A stretch of 32,461 nucleotides of DNA from an uncultured Acidobacteriota bacterium (GTDB taxonomy: Bacteria > Acidobacteriota > Vicinamibacteria > Marinacidobacterales > SMYC01): positions 1 to 32,461 of the forward strand of contig CAMYKY010000030.1 of NCBI GenBank assembly GCA_947259165.1. The letters are read 5' to 3'. The notes under the pieces were generated by a model. The model made no database searches, was not told the origin of the DNA, and saw only the letters and a list, made by a program, of their open reading frames with translations. Positions within the stretch are counted from its first letter, which is position 1. Every line of letters begins with the position of its first letter. The position numbers were made by a program, and so were the translations under genes. This document shows, piece by piece, positions 14,590-22,911 of the stretch.

Positions 14590-17148
14590 ATGAGGTTCGT
14601 GCTGCGGATGGCCGCTCGCGAAATGCGCTCGTCGTGGTCACGGCTCTTGTTTTTTTTCCTCTGCATTGCGGTCGGGGTAGCGTCGATGGTGGCGCTACGC
14701 TCCGTCATTCACAGCGTTCGCACCGCGCTCGTGAAGGAATCGAAAACCCTCACCGGTAGTGACGTCCTCATTTACAGCCGCCGTCCCTTTTCGGACAACG
14801 CCCGTTTCCTGATCGACGAGAAGCTCACGACCCATGGGGTCATCGCCACGACACGGTCCATCGAGTCGACGACGATGGCACGCTCCGCTGACGAAGCTGC
14901 CGAGGTTGCCACCATGATCGAGCTCAGAGCGATCGAGGAGGGTTTTCCCTACTACGGTGCGATCGAGCTCGCGGGCGCGACCTATGATCACGATCTCTTG
15001 AAAAACGGCGGCGCGCTCGTGCGTCCGGAGCTGCTCACTCGACTCGATGTCGAAGTCGGGGATCGCGTCGTCATCGGTGAGAAGAGCTTCACCATCCGCG
15101 GCGTCGTCATCCGCGAGGCAGGCCGAAGTCTCAGCATGTTCACCATGGGCCCGCGGGTGTTCGTCGACTATGCCGACGTCCAAGGCACGAGCGTTGTCGA
15201 GCTCGGCGGCCGCGTGTGGCGTCAGATCCTCGTCCGCATCGAAGAAGAGAAGATTCACGATCTCGTCTGGGATATCGAGGGCGCTCTTGCCAATGAGTTC
15301 GTGCGCGTGCGCTCGTATAGAGAAGCCGGTGATCGACTCGCTCGCAGGCTAAATCGAGGCGAGGGCTATCTTAGCCTTGCGGGGTTCGTGATCCTGATCC
15401 TTGGGGGTGTCGGTGTGTGGAGCGTCGTGCGCGTCTTCGTCGCCCAAAAGCTCCAGAGTATCGCCGTGTTGAAGTGCCTCGGCGCGAGCACCCGTCAGGT
15501 CCTCTCGATTTACTTTTTTCAAGTGCTGTTGTTGAGTGCGGTAGGAAGCGTTGTTGGAGTCGGTCTGGCCGCGGCGGCGGTCCGTTTCATCCCGCCGGGG
15601 CTGGGTGTGGACCTGCAGGGCGTCGAGTTCGTTCTGACGGTGTCGGCGGTCGTTCAAGGCGTCGGCATCGGGCTTTTGGTGTCGACGCTATTCTCGCTCA
15701 TCCCACTCTTGCACGTGCGCCTGGTGCGACCTCTCTGGCTTCTGCGCCCTGAAGGCCAGCTCGATCCGGCTTCGTCGCATCGAAAGCTCAAAGATCGGAT
15801 TCGCAACGTCGATCGGTTACAACTCGGCACGGGCGCGGTGTTGTTGGTTGCGCTCGTCGGGCTGGCAGGGTGGCAAGCAGACTCTCTCCGGGTCGGGTTG
15901 TATGTCTGTTTAGCGTTTGCGGCGGTCAGTGTTGCTCTGCATTTCGCCGGGCTTGGGCTCATCAAGGTCGTGGCGCCGCTTGGAAAAAAAGCGTACTTCC
16001 CGTTGCGCCACGCGGTATTGAACGTCAGCCGACCTGGCAATCAAACTCGAGTCATTCTCCTCGCGGTGGGCGTCGGGTGTTGTTTCGTCCTGACGATCAG
16101 GAGCATCCAGGCCAACTTGCTCGAGCAGTTCGCGGTGGAGCTTCGTGACGACGCTCCCGATATGTTCTTCATTGACATCCAGCCCGATCAAATGGAAACG
16201 CTGCAAGAGCGCGCGCGGGAATCGGGTGCGACGCACGTGAACATCGTCCCGGTTTTGCGCGCCCGGATCGTGAAGGTGGACGGCAAGAACGTTCAGCTCG
16301 AATCCTACGAACAAGTGCGTGAGCAAGGCGGTCTCGGCCGCGAATACTCGACGACGTATCGGAATCACCTCGAGGACAACGAGCGCATCGTCGGGGGTGA
16401 GTTCTGGGACGAGACCCGTTCTTCCGAGCTCGAAGTCTCTATCGAGTCGAGCCTGAAACGGCGCTACGAGATGGATGTCGGCGACACGATGACGTTCGAC
16501 ATCATGGGGCGTCAGCTCGAAGCGAGAATCTCGAGTGTTCGCGACGTGGAGTGGAGCGACGTGAGAAACGGCGGGTTCATGTTCGTCTTCAGGCCGGGTG
16601 GCCTCGAAGGCGTACCCAACACCTACGCGGGTTTCATCAAGGGACCCAACGACGCGCTCGAGCGCGCGACGTTTCAGCGAGACGTGCTGTCCGGGTTTCA
16701 CAACATCTCGGTCGTCGACCTCCGTGACGTGTTGGACTCCTTGGCCCAGGTCGTCGAAAAAATCTCGCTTGCGATTTCTGTCGTCGGAAGTGTTGCGCTT
16801 TTGAGTGGTGGGTTGATTCTGCTGGGTTCGGTGGCGATGACCAAGTATCAGCGTCGGTACGAAACAGCGATCTTCCGCACGCTTGGCGCGAGTCGCGGTC
16901 GCATTGCGACAATGATGTTGTTCGAGTACGGAACGCTGGGCGCACTGGCCGGACTCATCGGGGCTCTGGGCGCGCAAGCGCTGACGTTTCTTCTCAGCTC
17001 TCAGGTTCTCGAGATACCTTTTCGTGTGGCCGTCGCCACAAACGCGGTCGCCGTCGTGATCGCGGCGGTGTCGGTTAGCGTCGTTGGCGTCGCTGTGACC
17101 CTCGACGTCCTCCGCCACAAGCCCCTCTCGATTCTGCGAGTGGGATGA
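14590..17148 (+). CDS. ybbP: Large FtsX-type ABC permease, YbbP-like
   Basis: This 852-residue permease has two FtsX modules, as in E. coli YbbP. The first helix (RLLFFFLCIAVGVASMVALR) follows a basic N-terminus (MRFVLRMAAREMRSSWSR). A large extracytoplasmic domain (about 50-270) follows, then an FtsX membrane triplet with the coupling segment VLKCLGASTRQVLSIYF. A second triplet and periplasmic domain lead to the closing FtsX block with FRTLGASRGRIATMML. I chose the ATG at 14590; upstream codons in frame fall in the repeat element. It should pair with the ATPase at 13633-14340 and the anchored esterase. The insertion of a repeat between ATPase and permease may reduce co-expression or supply its own promoter. 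Confidence 0.9.
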   Translation: MRFVLRMAAREMRSSWSRLLFFFLCIAVGVASMVALRSVIHSVRTALVKESKTLTGSDVLIYSRRPFSDNARFLIDEKLTTHGVIATTRSIESTTMARSADEAAEVATMIELRAIEEGFPYYGAIELAGATYDHDLLKNGGALVRPELLTRLDVEVGDRVVIGEKSFTIRGVVIREAGRSLSMFTMGPRVFVDYADVQGTSVVELGGRVWRQILVRIEEEKIHDLVWDIEGALANEFVRVRSYREAGDRLARRLNRGEGYLSLAGFVILILGGVGVWSVVRVFVAQKLQSIAVLKCLGASTRQVLSIYFFQVLLLSAVGSVVGVGLAAAAVRFIPPGLGVDLQGVEFVLTVSAVVQGVGIGLLVSTLFSLIPLLHVRLVRPLWLLRPEGQLDPASSHRKLKDRIRNVDRLQLGTGAVLLVALVGLAGWQADSLRVGLYVCLAFAAVSVALHFAGLGLIKVVAPLGKKAYFPLRHAVLNVSRPGNQTRVILLAVGVGCCFVLTIRSIQANLLEQFAVELRDDAPDMFFIDIQPDQMETLQERARESGATHVNIVPVLRARIVKVDGKNVQLESYEQVREQGGLGREYSTTYRNHLEDNERIVGGEFWDETRSSELEVSIESSLKRRYEMDVGDTMTFDIMGRQLEARISSVRDVEWSDVRNGGFMFVFRPGGLEGVPNTYAGFIKGPNDALERATFQRDVLSGFHNISVVDLRDVLDSLAQVVEKISLAISVVGSVALLSGGLILLGSVAMTKYQRRYETAIFRTLGASRGRIATMMLFEYGTLGALAGLIGALGAQALTFLLSSQVLEIPFRVAVATNAVAVVIAAVSVSVVGVAVTLDVLRHKPLSILRVG

Positions 17149-17253
17149 TTCCGCTATCCGGCCGACTGCCGAAGGCATCACGAACCGCACTCTTGGCGAC
17201 GGGCTCGTTGATCTTCGAGGCCTCGTGTTCCTTTGAGGGTTCTGACTACGCCG

Positions 17254-19752
17254 CTACTTAACTTCAACCCAGTCAACTCTTACGCCCAAGTCGCGGACGT
17301 CGTTGGAATTCGAGATCCAATTCGACGGCCGCCAAGTCGGAATATCCAGCGTCAGGATCGCAAAGCTCTCCTCGCTCCGCTGCGAGAGCTCCGATGGCAG
17401 CTCGAGCTCGTAGGTCTCGAATTCTCGCCCCGGTTCGAGGGTTCCTAGCGAGCGCCCGTCGATGGCTAGCTCGACAGGGTACAAAGGGGCGTCGTCTTCC
17501 CGGGGTCCTGCGAGACGAACGCGAAGCGTCTTCGTGCCGTTTCCGACGGCGGGCAGGAAAATGGACGAAGTCCGCTGACTCCATCGGTAGCTGACGCTTT
17601 CTTCGTCGAGCTCTTTTTCGTGAAACCAAGCGACCTGCAGATCGTCACTACCGCCGACGTCGAGATCCGGAAGCTGCGGGATCCGCTGGGCGAGATCGTC
17701 CAAATCGACCGCTTTCGATAACGTGTACCTAAGGTGAAACGGCTCGGCACTAACGGGTCGGCGGGTGTAGGCGTATTCGTACTTCTCGGTGGCAAACCAG
17801 AAATCCTGAACGTGACGCGTAAACAACCCCGAAAGCGAGATTTTGTAGTTGGTGACGAAGTAGACGTCTCGGTACTCATCGCGCCATTGAACGAGCAAGT
17901 CTTCGAGCAGATCGCGAGGCGGCTTGTGCGTGTAGAACTCCAGGACGTTCTTGCCTTCGAGCTCTGCGAGCGGCAGCTCGAGCATGTGGAGCCCCTCCCG
18001 ACGCGGGAAGATAACGACGTCGTCGTCTCCGATGTGGCGAGCCATCTCCTCGACGAAGTCGAGGCTTCCGGGAAACTCTTCATGACCGCGAAACGCCCAC
18101 AGCCCGCGGCCTTCGGCAAGGTAGATCACCAGGAGGGTTGCAGCGACGATACGCGAGCCCCACGCGGTGAAGCGGCGAGCGTCCCAGCGAAGTGAGGCAA
18201 GGAAAACCGACATGCAAACGACGAGGCTCGGAAGGATCACCGGAATAAAACGACGCATCGCGAAGTAGTGGTCATGCCAGACGCGAACTTTGTAGAAGAA
18301 AAACAACGAGAACGTCAGCCCCGTGAGCAGGAAGAACACCTGGCTCTTTTTGGCGCGCACCATCAGCACCATGGCGCCCGACACCGCGAACGCGAGGCCG
18401 ACGGGGTAGAGGTACCAACTCATCCGAAGAAAGGCTTCGGCGTCGTGAGCGGCTGTCCTCGGTCCGTGCCACACCGGTCGCACAAAAAATGCGAACGCCG
18501 CCAGCCCGAACAACGCCACTGCGGCGACCATGCGGGATCGATTCGATTGAACGAACGCGTACGTCCAACTCGGCAGGCGCAGCACTGCCCGGTCGACGAC
18601 GATGGCGCCGATGATGGCGAGAGCGGCCGCGGCCCACAAGTTGTCGCCGAGGATGCGCCAGTAGTGCCGGCCAAGAATGCTCGATACGTAAGGCCAGCTC
18701 ACGAACCGGTCATGAAGGCCGGCGTGGATGGCAAGCGCCACGAAACCGCCGAGGAATGCGAGCTCGGGTGCGCCGAGCTCTCGCTTCAGGCGTTTCCACC
18801 CCATCACCAGTGCGATGGGGACGACAAAGAGCACGTTTTCCATCCGCGCGAGCAGCGTGGAGCCGAGAGCAATGCCAGCGACAGCGCCTGCGATGGCCGA
18901 GCGCTTCTCTTCGGCGAAGAAGATCATCAGGAGCGTGATCGCGTAGAGAAACTGCACCACGACTTCCGAGTTAGGAAACCGCGCGAACCAAACCTGAACC
19001 TGGATCACCCCCAAGAAAGCGGCTGCCCAAGCTGCGACTTCGAGCCCGAAGATTCGCGACGCTGCAAAAAACAGGCCCAGTGCTCCCATCATCGCGAAAA
19101 ACGGAGTGGCGTAGAGCCCGGCTTTCATCTCGTACAAGGCGGCAGCCATGCCGATCCACGTCGGGTACAAATGGAGGCCGTGCGGTGCGACTCGGGCAGT
19201 CGCGGGATTCTCGAGCCGGTAACCCTGAAACCGGAGATGATCCCAGTCGGGGATCTTTTTGTCGACGCGAAAAAATAGGAGCCAGTCCTCTTGAGGAATA
19301 CTCGCGATGACCGGATCGGTAAAGGTGAGATTGCCCTCGCGCGCGAGATGGAACCCGGTGTTGACGTAGATTCCTGGGTCGCGCCCACCGAGTACGTATT
19401 CGAAGGGAGGGTAGTAGGCGATGAGCGAGAACGCGACCAGCGCCCCTGCGATGCCGATCTCGCGCCAGTCGAGCGCTCCCCGCGTCAGCGCGAGGCCTTT
19501 CCGGAACGCCAAGCCGATCGCCGCGGCGATGACGGTGACCAGGATCGCTACCTTTGCGGGGGAGAACGCACCGAGCTCAGCGAGCGCCAGCCCGACCCAG
19601 CCCGACAATAGGAGACTTCCCGCTACGGTGAGGTAGATTTGCTCCGCGAGACGCAGCGAGACCTTGTCACGGCCCGAGAGCACGGCGACGAGTAGTGCGC
19701 CGGGGACGAAGAAGATGGCGAGGGTAGCCAGCGTGGAGGCGACGGGATTCAC
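17254..19752 (-). CDS. GT-C type membrane glycosyltransferase (ArnT/PMT-like)
   Basis: This 832-residue polytopic protein has about 12 or more hydrophobic segments in its first 540 residues and a soluble C-terminal beta-rich domain. The signature GGRDPGIYVNTGFHLAREG near residue 125 is the first extracytoplasmic loop typical of GT-C enzymes that use polyprenyl-phosphate sugars, with the catalytic acidic residue in it. The C-terminal 200 or so residues (RVRLAGPREDDAPLYPVEL and around) look like a carbohydrate-binding or jelly-roll domain. The start is GTG at 19752, preceded by a TATGAT box with 8 nt between. It diverges from the kinase-like/GT87 pair, suggesting a common cell-surface polysaccharide role. 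Donor and acceptor are unknown. Confidence 0.75.
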   Translation of the reverse strand: MNPVASTLATLAIFFVPGALLVAVLSGRDKVSLRLAEQIYLTVAGSLLLSGWVGLALAELGAFSPAKVAILVTVIAAAIGLAFRKGLALTRGALDWREIGIAGALVAFSLIAYYPPFEYVLGGRDPGIYVNTGFHLAREGNLTFTDPVIASIPQEDWLLFFRVDKKIPDWDHLRFQGYRLENPATARVAPHGLHLYPTWIGMAAALYEMKAGLYATPFFAMMGALGLFFAASRIFGLEVAAWAAAFLGVIQVQVWFARFPNSEVVVQFLYAITLLMIFFAEEKRSAIAGAVAGIALGSTLLARMENVLFVVPIALVMGWKRLKRELGAPELAFLGGFVALAIHAGLHDRFVSWPYVSSILGRHYWRILGDNLWAAAALAIIGAIVVDRAVLRLPSWTYAFVQSNRSRMVAAVALFGLAAFAFFVRPVWHGPRTAAHDAEAFLRMSWYLYPVGLAFAVSGAMVLMVRAKKSQVFFLLTGLTFSLFFFYKVRVWHDHYFAMRRFIPVILPSLVVCMSVFLASLRWDARRFTAWGSRIVAATLLVIYLAEGRGLWAFRGHEEFPGSLDFVEEMARHIGDDDVVIFPRREGLHMLELPLAELEGKNVLEFYTHKPPRDLLEDLLVQWRDEYRDVYFVTNYKISLSGLFTRHVQDFWFATEKYEYAYTRRPVSAEPFHLRYTLSKAVDLDDLAQRIPQLPDLDVGGSDDLQVAWFHEKELDEESVSYRWSQRTSSIFLPAVGNGTKTLRVRLAGPREDDAPLYPVELAIDGRSLGTLEPGREFETYELELPSELSQRSEESFAILTLDIPTWRPSNWISNSNDVRDLGVRVDWVEVK

Positions 19753-19760
19753 GAGGTCAA

Positions 19761-19766
19761 ATCATA
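19761..19766 (-). promoter_or_regulatory. Predicted -10 box just before the GT-C gene
   Basis: The minus strand reads TATGAT, then TTGACCTC, then the GTG at 19752. The hexamer is one base from consensus and would start transcription within about 2 nt of the start codon. No Shine-Dalgarno sequence is seen. Confidence 0.5.
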
Positions 19767-19798
19767 GCTCACTCGACGACCGGCGACAGGGTAGAACC

Positions 19799-20641
19799 GT
19801 GCCTGGGTTCGGGGTAGCATGCGGCATCGTGCTGAGCGTGGCCGCTTTGTTAATTCTCGCGCTCGTTGCCCAGACGGAAGCTCCGCCCGAGCGCGCCTGG
19901 ATCGGCGCCGATGGAGAGCCCGTTGCGCTCACTACGGACGACGAGATCCTCGATTTTCTTCGAACTGCGAAGGTGGTCTCGGAAGAGTCGATCGGCACGG
20001 GGATCAACGATTCGAAAAAGCTTCTGTTGGAGAAAGACGGCATCCAAATGCACGCCGTTTTTCGCGAAGTCGAGATCGACCGACGCCACGCACGTATCGG
20101 AGATCGGGTGCACCAGATCTTTCGCGACAGCTACCGCTACGAGTGTGCGGCCTACGAGCTGTCACGATGGCTCGGACTGCACAACGTCCCGCCCGCGACC
20201 CCGCGGACGATCCGGCGTCGCCGAGGCAGCGTTCAACTCTGGCTAGAGCACACGCTGGACGAGACGGAGAACGAGTTCCGTCCGGCCGACCCATCCGTGT
20301 GGGCGAAACAGCTGTGGACGATGCATTTCTTCGATAACCTCGTCTTCAACGTAGATCGCAGTGCGGCCAACGTCCTCGTCGATCCAGGATACAAGCTCTG
20401 GATGATCGACCACACCCGGGCGTTCCAGATCGAAGATGAGCTTCTCGACGACCGGGTCGTGCGGGTGGAGCGGCGTCTCTGGGACGAGCTCGTCTCGCTG
20501 AGCGACGATGCGATCCGAAGCGTCGTCGATCCGCATCTGGATACGATTGAGATTCGGAGCTTGTTAGAGCGTCGTGGCCTGCTCGTCGAGCATATTCACA
20601 GGCTCATCGAAGAACGCGGCGAAAACATTATTTTCTTTTGA
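19799..20641 (+). CDS. Exported atypical-kinase-like protein (PI3K/FAM20/HipA-like fold)
   Basis: The 280-residue protein has an N-terminal hydrophobic signal or anchor (VLSVAALLILALVAQ, about 11-25). The core reads as an atypical kinase: a possible ATP-anchoring strand around KKLLLEKDGIQMHAVFREV, the helix region RDSYRYECAAYELSRWLG, then the catalytic-loop-like FFDNLVFNVDRSAANVL (about 177-193, D186-R187 and N191) and the DxG-like metal site WMIDHTRAF (D204). This order is shared by HipA, PI4K and FAM20-type kinases. The start is GTG at 19799 with AGGG 7 nt upstream; GTG at 19829 with a TAGCAT box 8 nt before is an alternative. A GT87-type gene follows 10 nt later. It may phosphorylate a sugar or protein, or be a non-catalytic homologue. 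Confidence 0.6.
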   Translation: MPGFGVACGIVLSVAALLILALVAQTEAPPERAWIGADGEPVALTTDDEILDFLRTAKVVSEESIGTGINDSKKLLLEKDGIQMHAVFREVEIDRRHARIGDRVHQIFRDSYRYECAAYELSRWLGLHNVPPATPRTIRRRRGSVQLWLEHTLDETENEFRPADPSVWAKQLWTMHFFDNLVFNVDRSAANVLVDPGYKLWMIDHTRAFQIEDELLDDRVVRVERRLWDELVSLSDDAIRSVVDPHLDTIEIRSLLERRGLLVEHIHRLIEERGENIIFF

Positions 20642-20651
20642 AGCCACCGCG

Positions 20652-21782
20652 ATGAATCGCCGCCGCTTCGCCCTCGTGGCTTTTACCGCCGTCTTGTTCA
20701 CCACTGTCTACCTCGTTCGCATCCGAGACGACATGGTCGACTTCGAGGTCAACTACCGGGCCGGGGAGAGGATCGTCGCCGGCGAAACTCTGTACCAGAC
20801 GGCGGACGGTCACTTCATGTTCAAGTATTTTCCGTTCGCGGCGCTGCTGTACGCGCCGCTGACAGCGATCCCGCTCGGTTCGGCGAAGGCGGTTTGGTAC
20901 CTGTTGACGGTCGCCGCCACTCTGGCGCTGTTCTACCTGGCGAAGCGACTCGTGTCCGCCGACTCGGCGCGACCCCGGTGGACTCTGGCCATCCCTCCAC
21001 TCGTGCTCGCGAAGTTCTGCTTTCGAGAAATGAAACTCGGGCAAATCAACATCCTGGTCACGCTGGTGCTGCTGTTCATGGTGTGGTGCCTGCTCGCGTC
21101 GGGACGTCGCCGCGGCCCCCAAGCGGGAGCTCTCTGGGGGCTCGCGACGGCGCTCAAGCCTTATGGGTTCGTCTTCTTGCCGTACTTCATCGTGACGCGC
21201 AACTGGCGCGCGCTCGCCGGGGGGATCAGCGTGTTAGGCGTGGCGTTCGTCCTGCCGTCGATCTTTTACGGGTTCGAAAACAACGTCGCGGTGCATCGTG
21301 ATTGGTACCGGACTCTTACGGCGTCGACGCCGACCCAGTTCGGAGTTGCGGACAACGTCTCTCTCATCGGAGCGCTGACCAAGTGGTCCGGCGACCCGGC
21401 ACTTTCGGGGAGCTTGGCGTTGGTTGCCGTAGTGATCCTGGCAGGGGTTGTTCTGGTGGTGATTCACCGTGGGAGGGACCAGACCCGCGCGCCGGTGCTC
21501 GAGTGTGCCTTGCTGCTGAGCCTGATCCCGCTCATCTCACCCATGGGGTGGGACTATCAGTTCCTCACTTCGGTCTTGGCCGTCACCCTGCTCGCGGATC
21601 GTTTCCTCGAGCTGCCCGCTCGGTGGTTGCTCGCCCTGAATTTCGCGGTGATCGGCCTGACGATCTACGATCTCGTCGGGCGCGCCGCCTACCAGGCGTT
21701 TATGAACGCGTCGATCCTGACGGTGAATTTCCTCATCGTCGTCGCCTATCTCGCTGTGGTGCGGCTCCGGCGGCTTGCGTGA
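20652..21782 (+). CDS. GT87-like polyprenyl-phosphate mannosyltransferase family protein (DUF2029)
   Basis: This 376-residue membrane protein has about 10 hydrophobic segments. It matches the DUF2029/GT87 pattern: an N-terminal helix (FALVAFTAVLFTTVYLV), the loop DMVDFEVNYRAGERIVAGET with the acidic catalytic site, YFPFAALLYAPLTAIPLG, and the LKPYGFVFLPYF segment (ALKPYG) typical of these transferases, then SPMGWDYQFL. I chose the ATG at 20652 because it opens directly on MNRRRF plus the first helix; the longer open frame overlaps the upstream gene. It lies 10 nt after the kinase-like gene, so the two are one operon. It probably adds a sugar to an envelope glycan or lipid. The stop is one base from the convergent gene. 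Confidence 0.82.
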   Translation: MNRRRFALVAFTAVLFTTVYLVRIRDDMVDFEVNYRAGERIVAGETLYQTADGHFMFKYFPFAALLYAPLTAIPLGSAKAVWYLLTVAATLALFYLAKRLVSADSARPRWTLAIPPLVLAKFCFREMKLGQINILVTLVLLFMVWCLLASGRRRGPQAGALWGLATALKPYGFVFLPYFIVTRNWRALAGGISVLGVAFVLPSIFYGFENNVAVHRDWYRTLTASTPTQFGVADNVSLIGALTKWSGDPALSGSLALVAVVILAGVVLVVIHRGRDQTRAPVLECALLLSLIPLISPMGWDYQFLTSVLAVTLLADRFLELPARWLLALNFAVIGLTIYDLVGRAAYQAFMNASILTVNFLIVVAYLAVVRLRRLA

Positions 21783-21783
21783 A

Positions 21784-22773
21784 TCACTGCTCGATGCTCC
21801 CCCCGACCGCGGCGTCTACGTTACGCACGGCCATCTCCGAGCCGTATCTCGCACCGGCCACGATCGAAGTCATCGTCAGCTCTGCGATGCGACGCCCGTC
21901 GTCGCTTTCCCAGAAAGCGAGGTAGGAGGCGAGCTGCTCGTCGGAGGCGGTGCGATAGCTGAACAACAAGCTATCGACGCTGGCTTTGTGAACGCTAGGC
22001 CAAAACCTCTGTCGCAGTTGATCGACGTTTTGTTCCGCGCGTGGGTTGGGAAGAACGAGACGAGCGGCGCCTTGAAGCGATTCTGCGAGAGAGACCGCGA
22101 TCTCGAGTCCGATCTGTGATGCATACAGCGCCGAGTCGATCCGAGTGACCAACTCGGTGCGACCGCTGGACCCAGGGGTCGAGTAGAACTCGGCGAGGTA
22201 GCGAGACTTGTCCATTTCGTCGGTATCGGTAAGCTCGGCGTTCTCCATCGCCAAGATCTGCACGATTTCCGGCCGGCTCATCCAGCTAGACCAACGATCG
22301 AGGAGCTCGTCATTGGCTTGGGTGGCGAAGTCGGCGATGACGACGTCGAAGATTCGATCACCATTGTAGGCACTGCGGAACGCGCCGCGGACGACATCGT
22401 AGGTAGGCTTTGACACCTGAGGTTTGATCGAGCGGATCTCGCCCACGAGCTGCTCGAACCAGCCGGAGACCCCAGCACGGACCCCGTAGGCTGCGAGGAG
22501 CCTGCGCGCGTGGGCGAGCCGTTCCGGGGAGATTCCGTCGCCGGCGGTGGGCTGATGGCTGACGTTTTTCGTTGCCTCGATGTCGACCCAGGCGACGGGG
22601 AACGACTGAACTTGGTCCTCCCACGTTGTAACAATGACGACCCGAGATTGGATCTCGTAGCTCTTGACGTCCATGCGATTGCCGTTGACGAGAACGACGA
22701 TTTCGGTCGCGTGCGCGAGCGAACACAGTAGAACGAGCGCAGCGGTGGCACCGGCGAGCCGACGGATAGTCAT
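21784..22773 (-). CDS. Exported hypothetical protein with DUF2059-like C-terminal part
   Basis: The 329-residue protein has a clear Sec signal (ATAALVLLCSLAHA-T). Residues about 24-70 form a small beta-rich region (EIVVLVNGNRMDVKSYEI) like those that precede hypothetical secreted domains. The helical remainder ends with SDEQLASYLAFWESDDGRR, the pattern of DUF2059 proteins, whose role is unknown. A strong GGAGGGG ribosome-binding site sits 6 nt before the ATG at 22773. It is divergent from the UbiB-like gene and convergent with the GT87 gene. No catalytic motif is visible. Confidence 0.75.
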   Translation of the reverse strand: MTIRRLAGATAALVLLCSLAHATEIVVLVNGNRMDVKSYEIQSRVVIVTTWEDQVQSFPVAWVDIEATKNVSHQPTAGDGISPERLAHARRLLAAYGVRAGVSGWFEQLVGEIRSIKPQVSKPTYDVVRGAFRSAYNGDRIFDVVIADFATQANDELLDRWSSWMSRPEIVQILAMENAELTDTDEMDKSRYLAEFYSTPGSSGRTELVTRIDSALYASQIGLEIAVSLAESLQGAARLVLPNPRAEQNVDQLRQRFWPSVHKASVDSLLFSYRTASDEQLASYLAFWESDDGRRIAELTMTSIVAGARYGSEMAVRNVDAAVGGSIEQ

Positions 22774-22779
22774 AAGGAT

Positions 22780-22786
22780 CCCCTCC
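22780..22786 (-). promoter_or_regulatory. Strong Shine-Dalgarno of the DUF2059-like gene
   Basis: The minus strand reads GGAGGGG, then ATCCTT, then the ATG at 22773. It shows that canonical leadered initiation operates beside leaderless genes in this genome. Confidence 0.7.
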
Positions 22787-22882
22787 AGAGTCGAAGCAGG
22801 CTTCGCTGAATGTTCGTGTTGTGCTTCCGTGATTGCTGACTGTGTGATGGTTGGTTTTCAGTATACGACCTGGGTCGGTCTT

Positions 22883-22911
22883 TTGACAGCGGCCGCTTCC
22901 GACCCTAGGAT
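22883..22911 (+). promoter_or_regulatory. Predicted promoter TTGACA-N17-TAGGAT overlapping the UbiB-like start
   Basis: A perfect TTGACA (22883-22888) and TAGGAT (22906-22911) are separated by exactly 17 nt. The -10 box overlaps the ATG at 22910, so transcripts from it would begin near 22918, just before the in-frame GTG at 22922. Either the true start is that GTG or the ATG is served by an upstream promoter. Confidence 0.5.
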
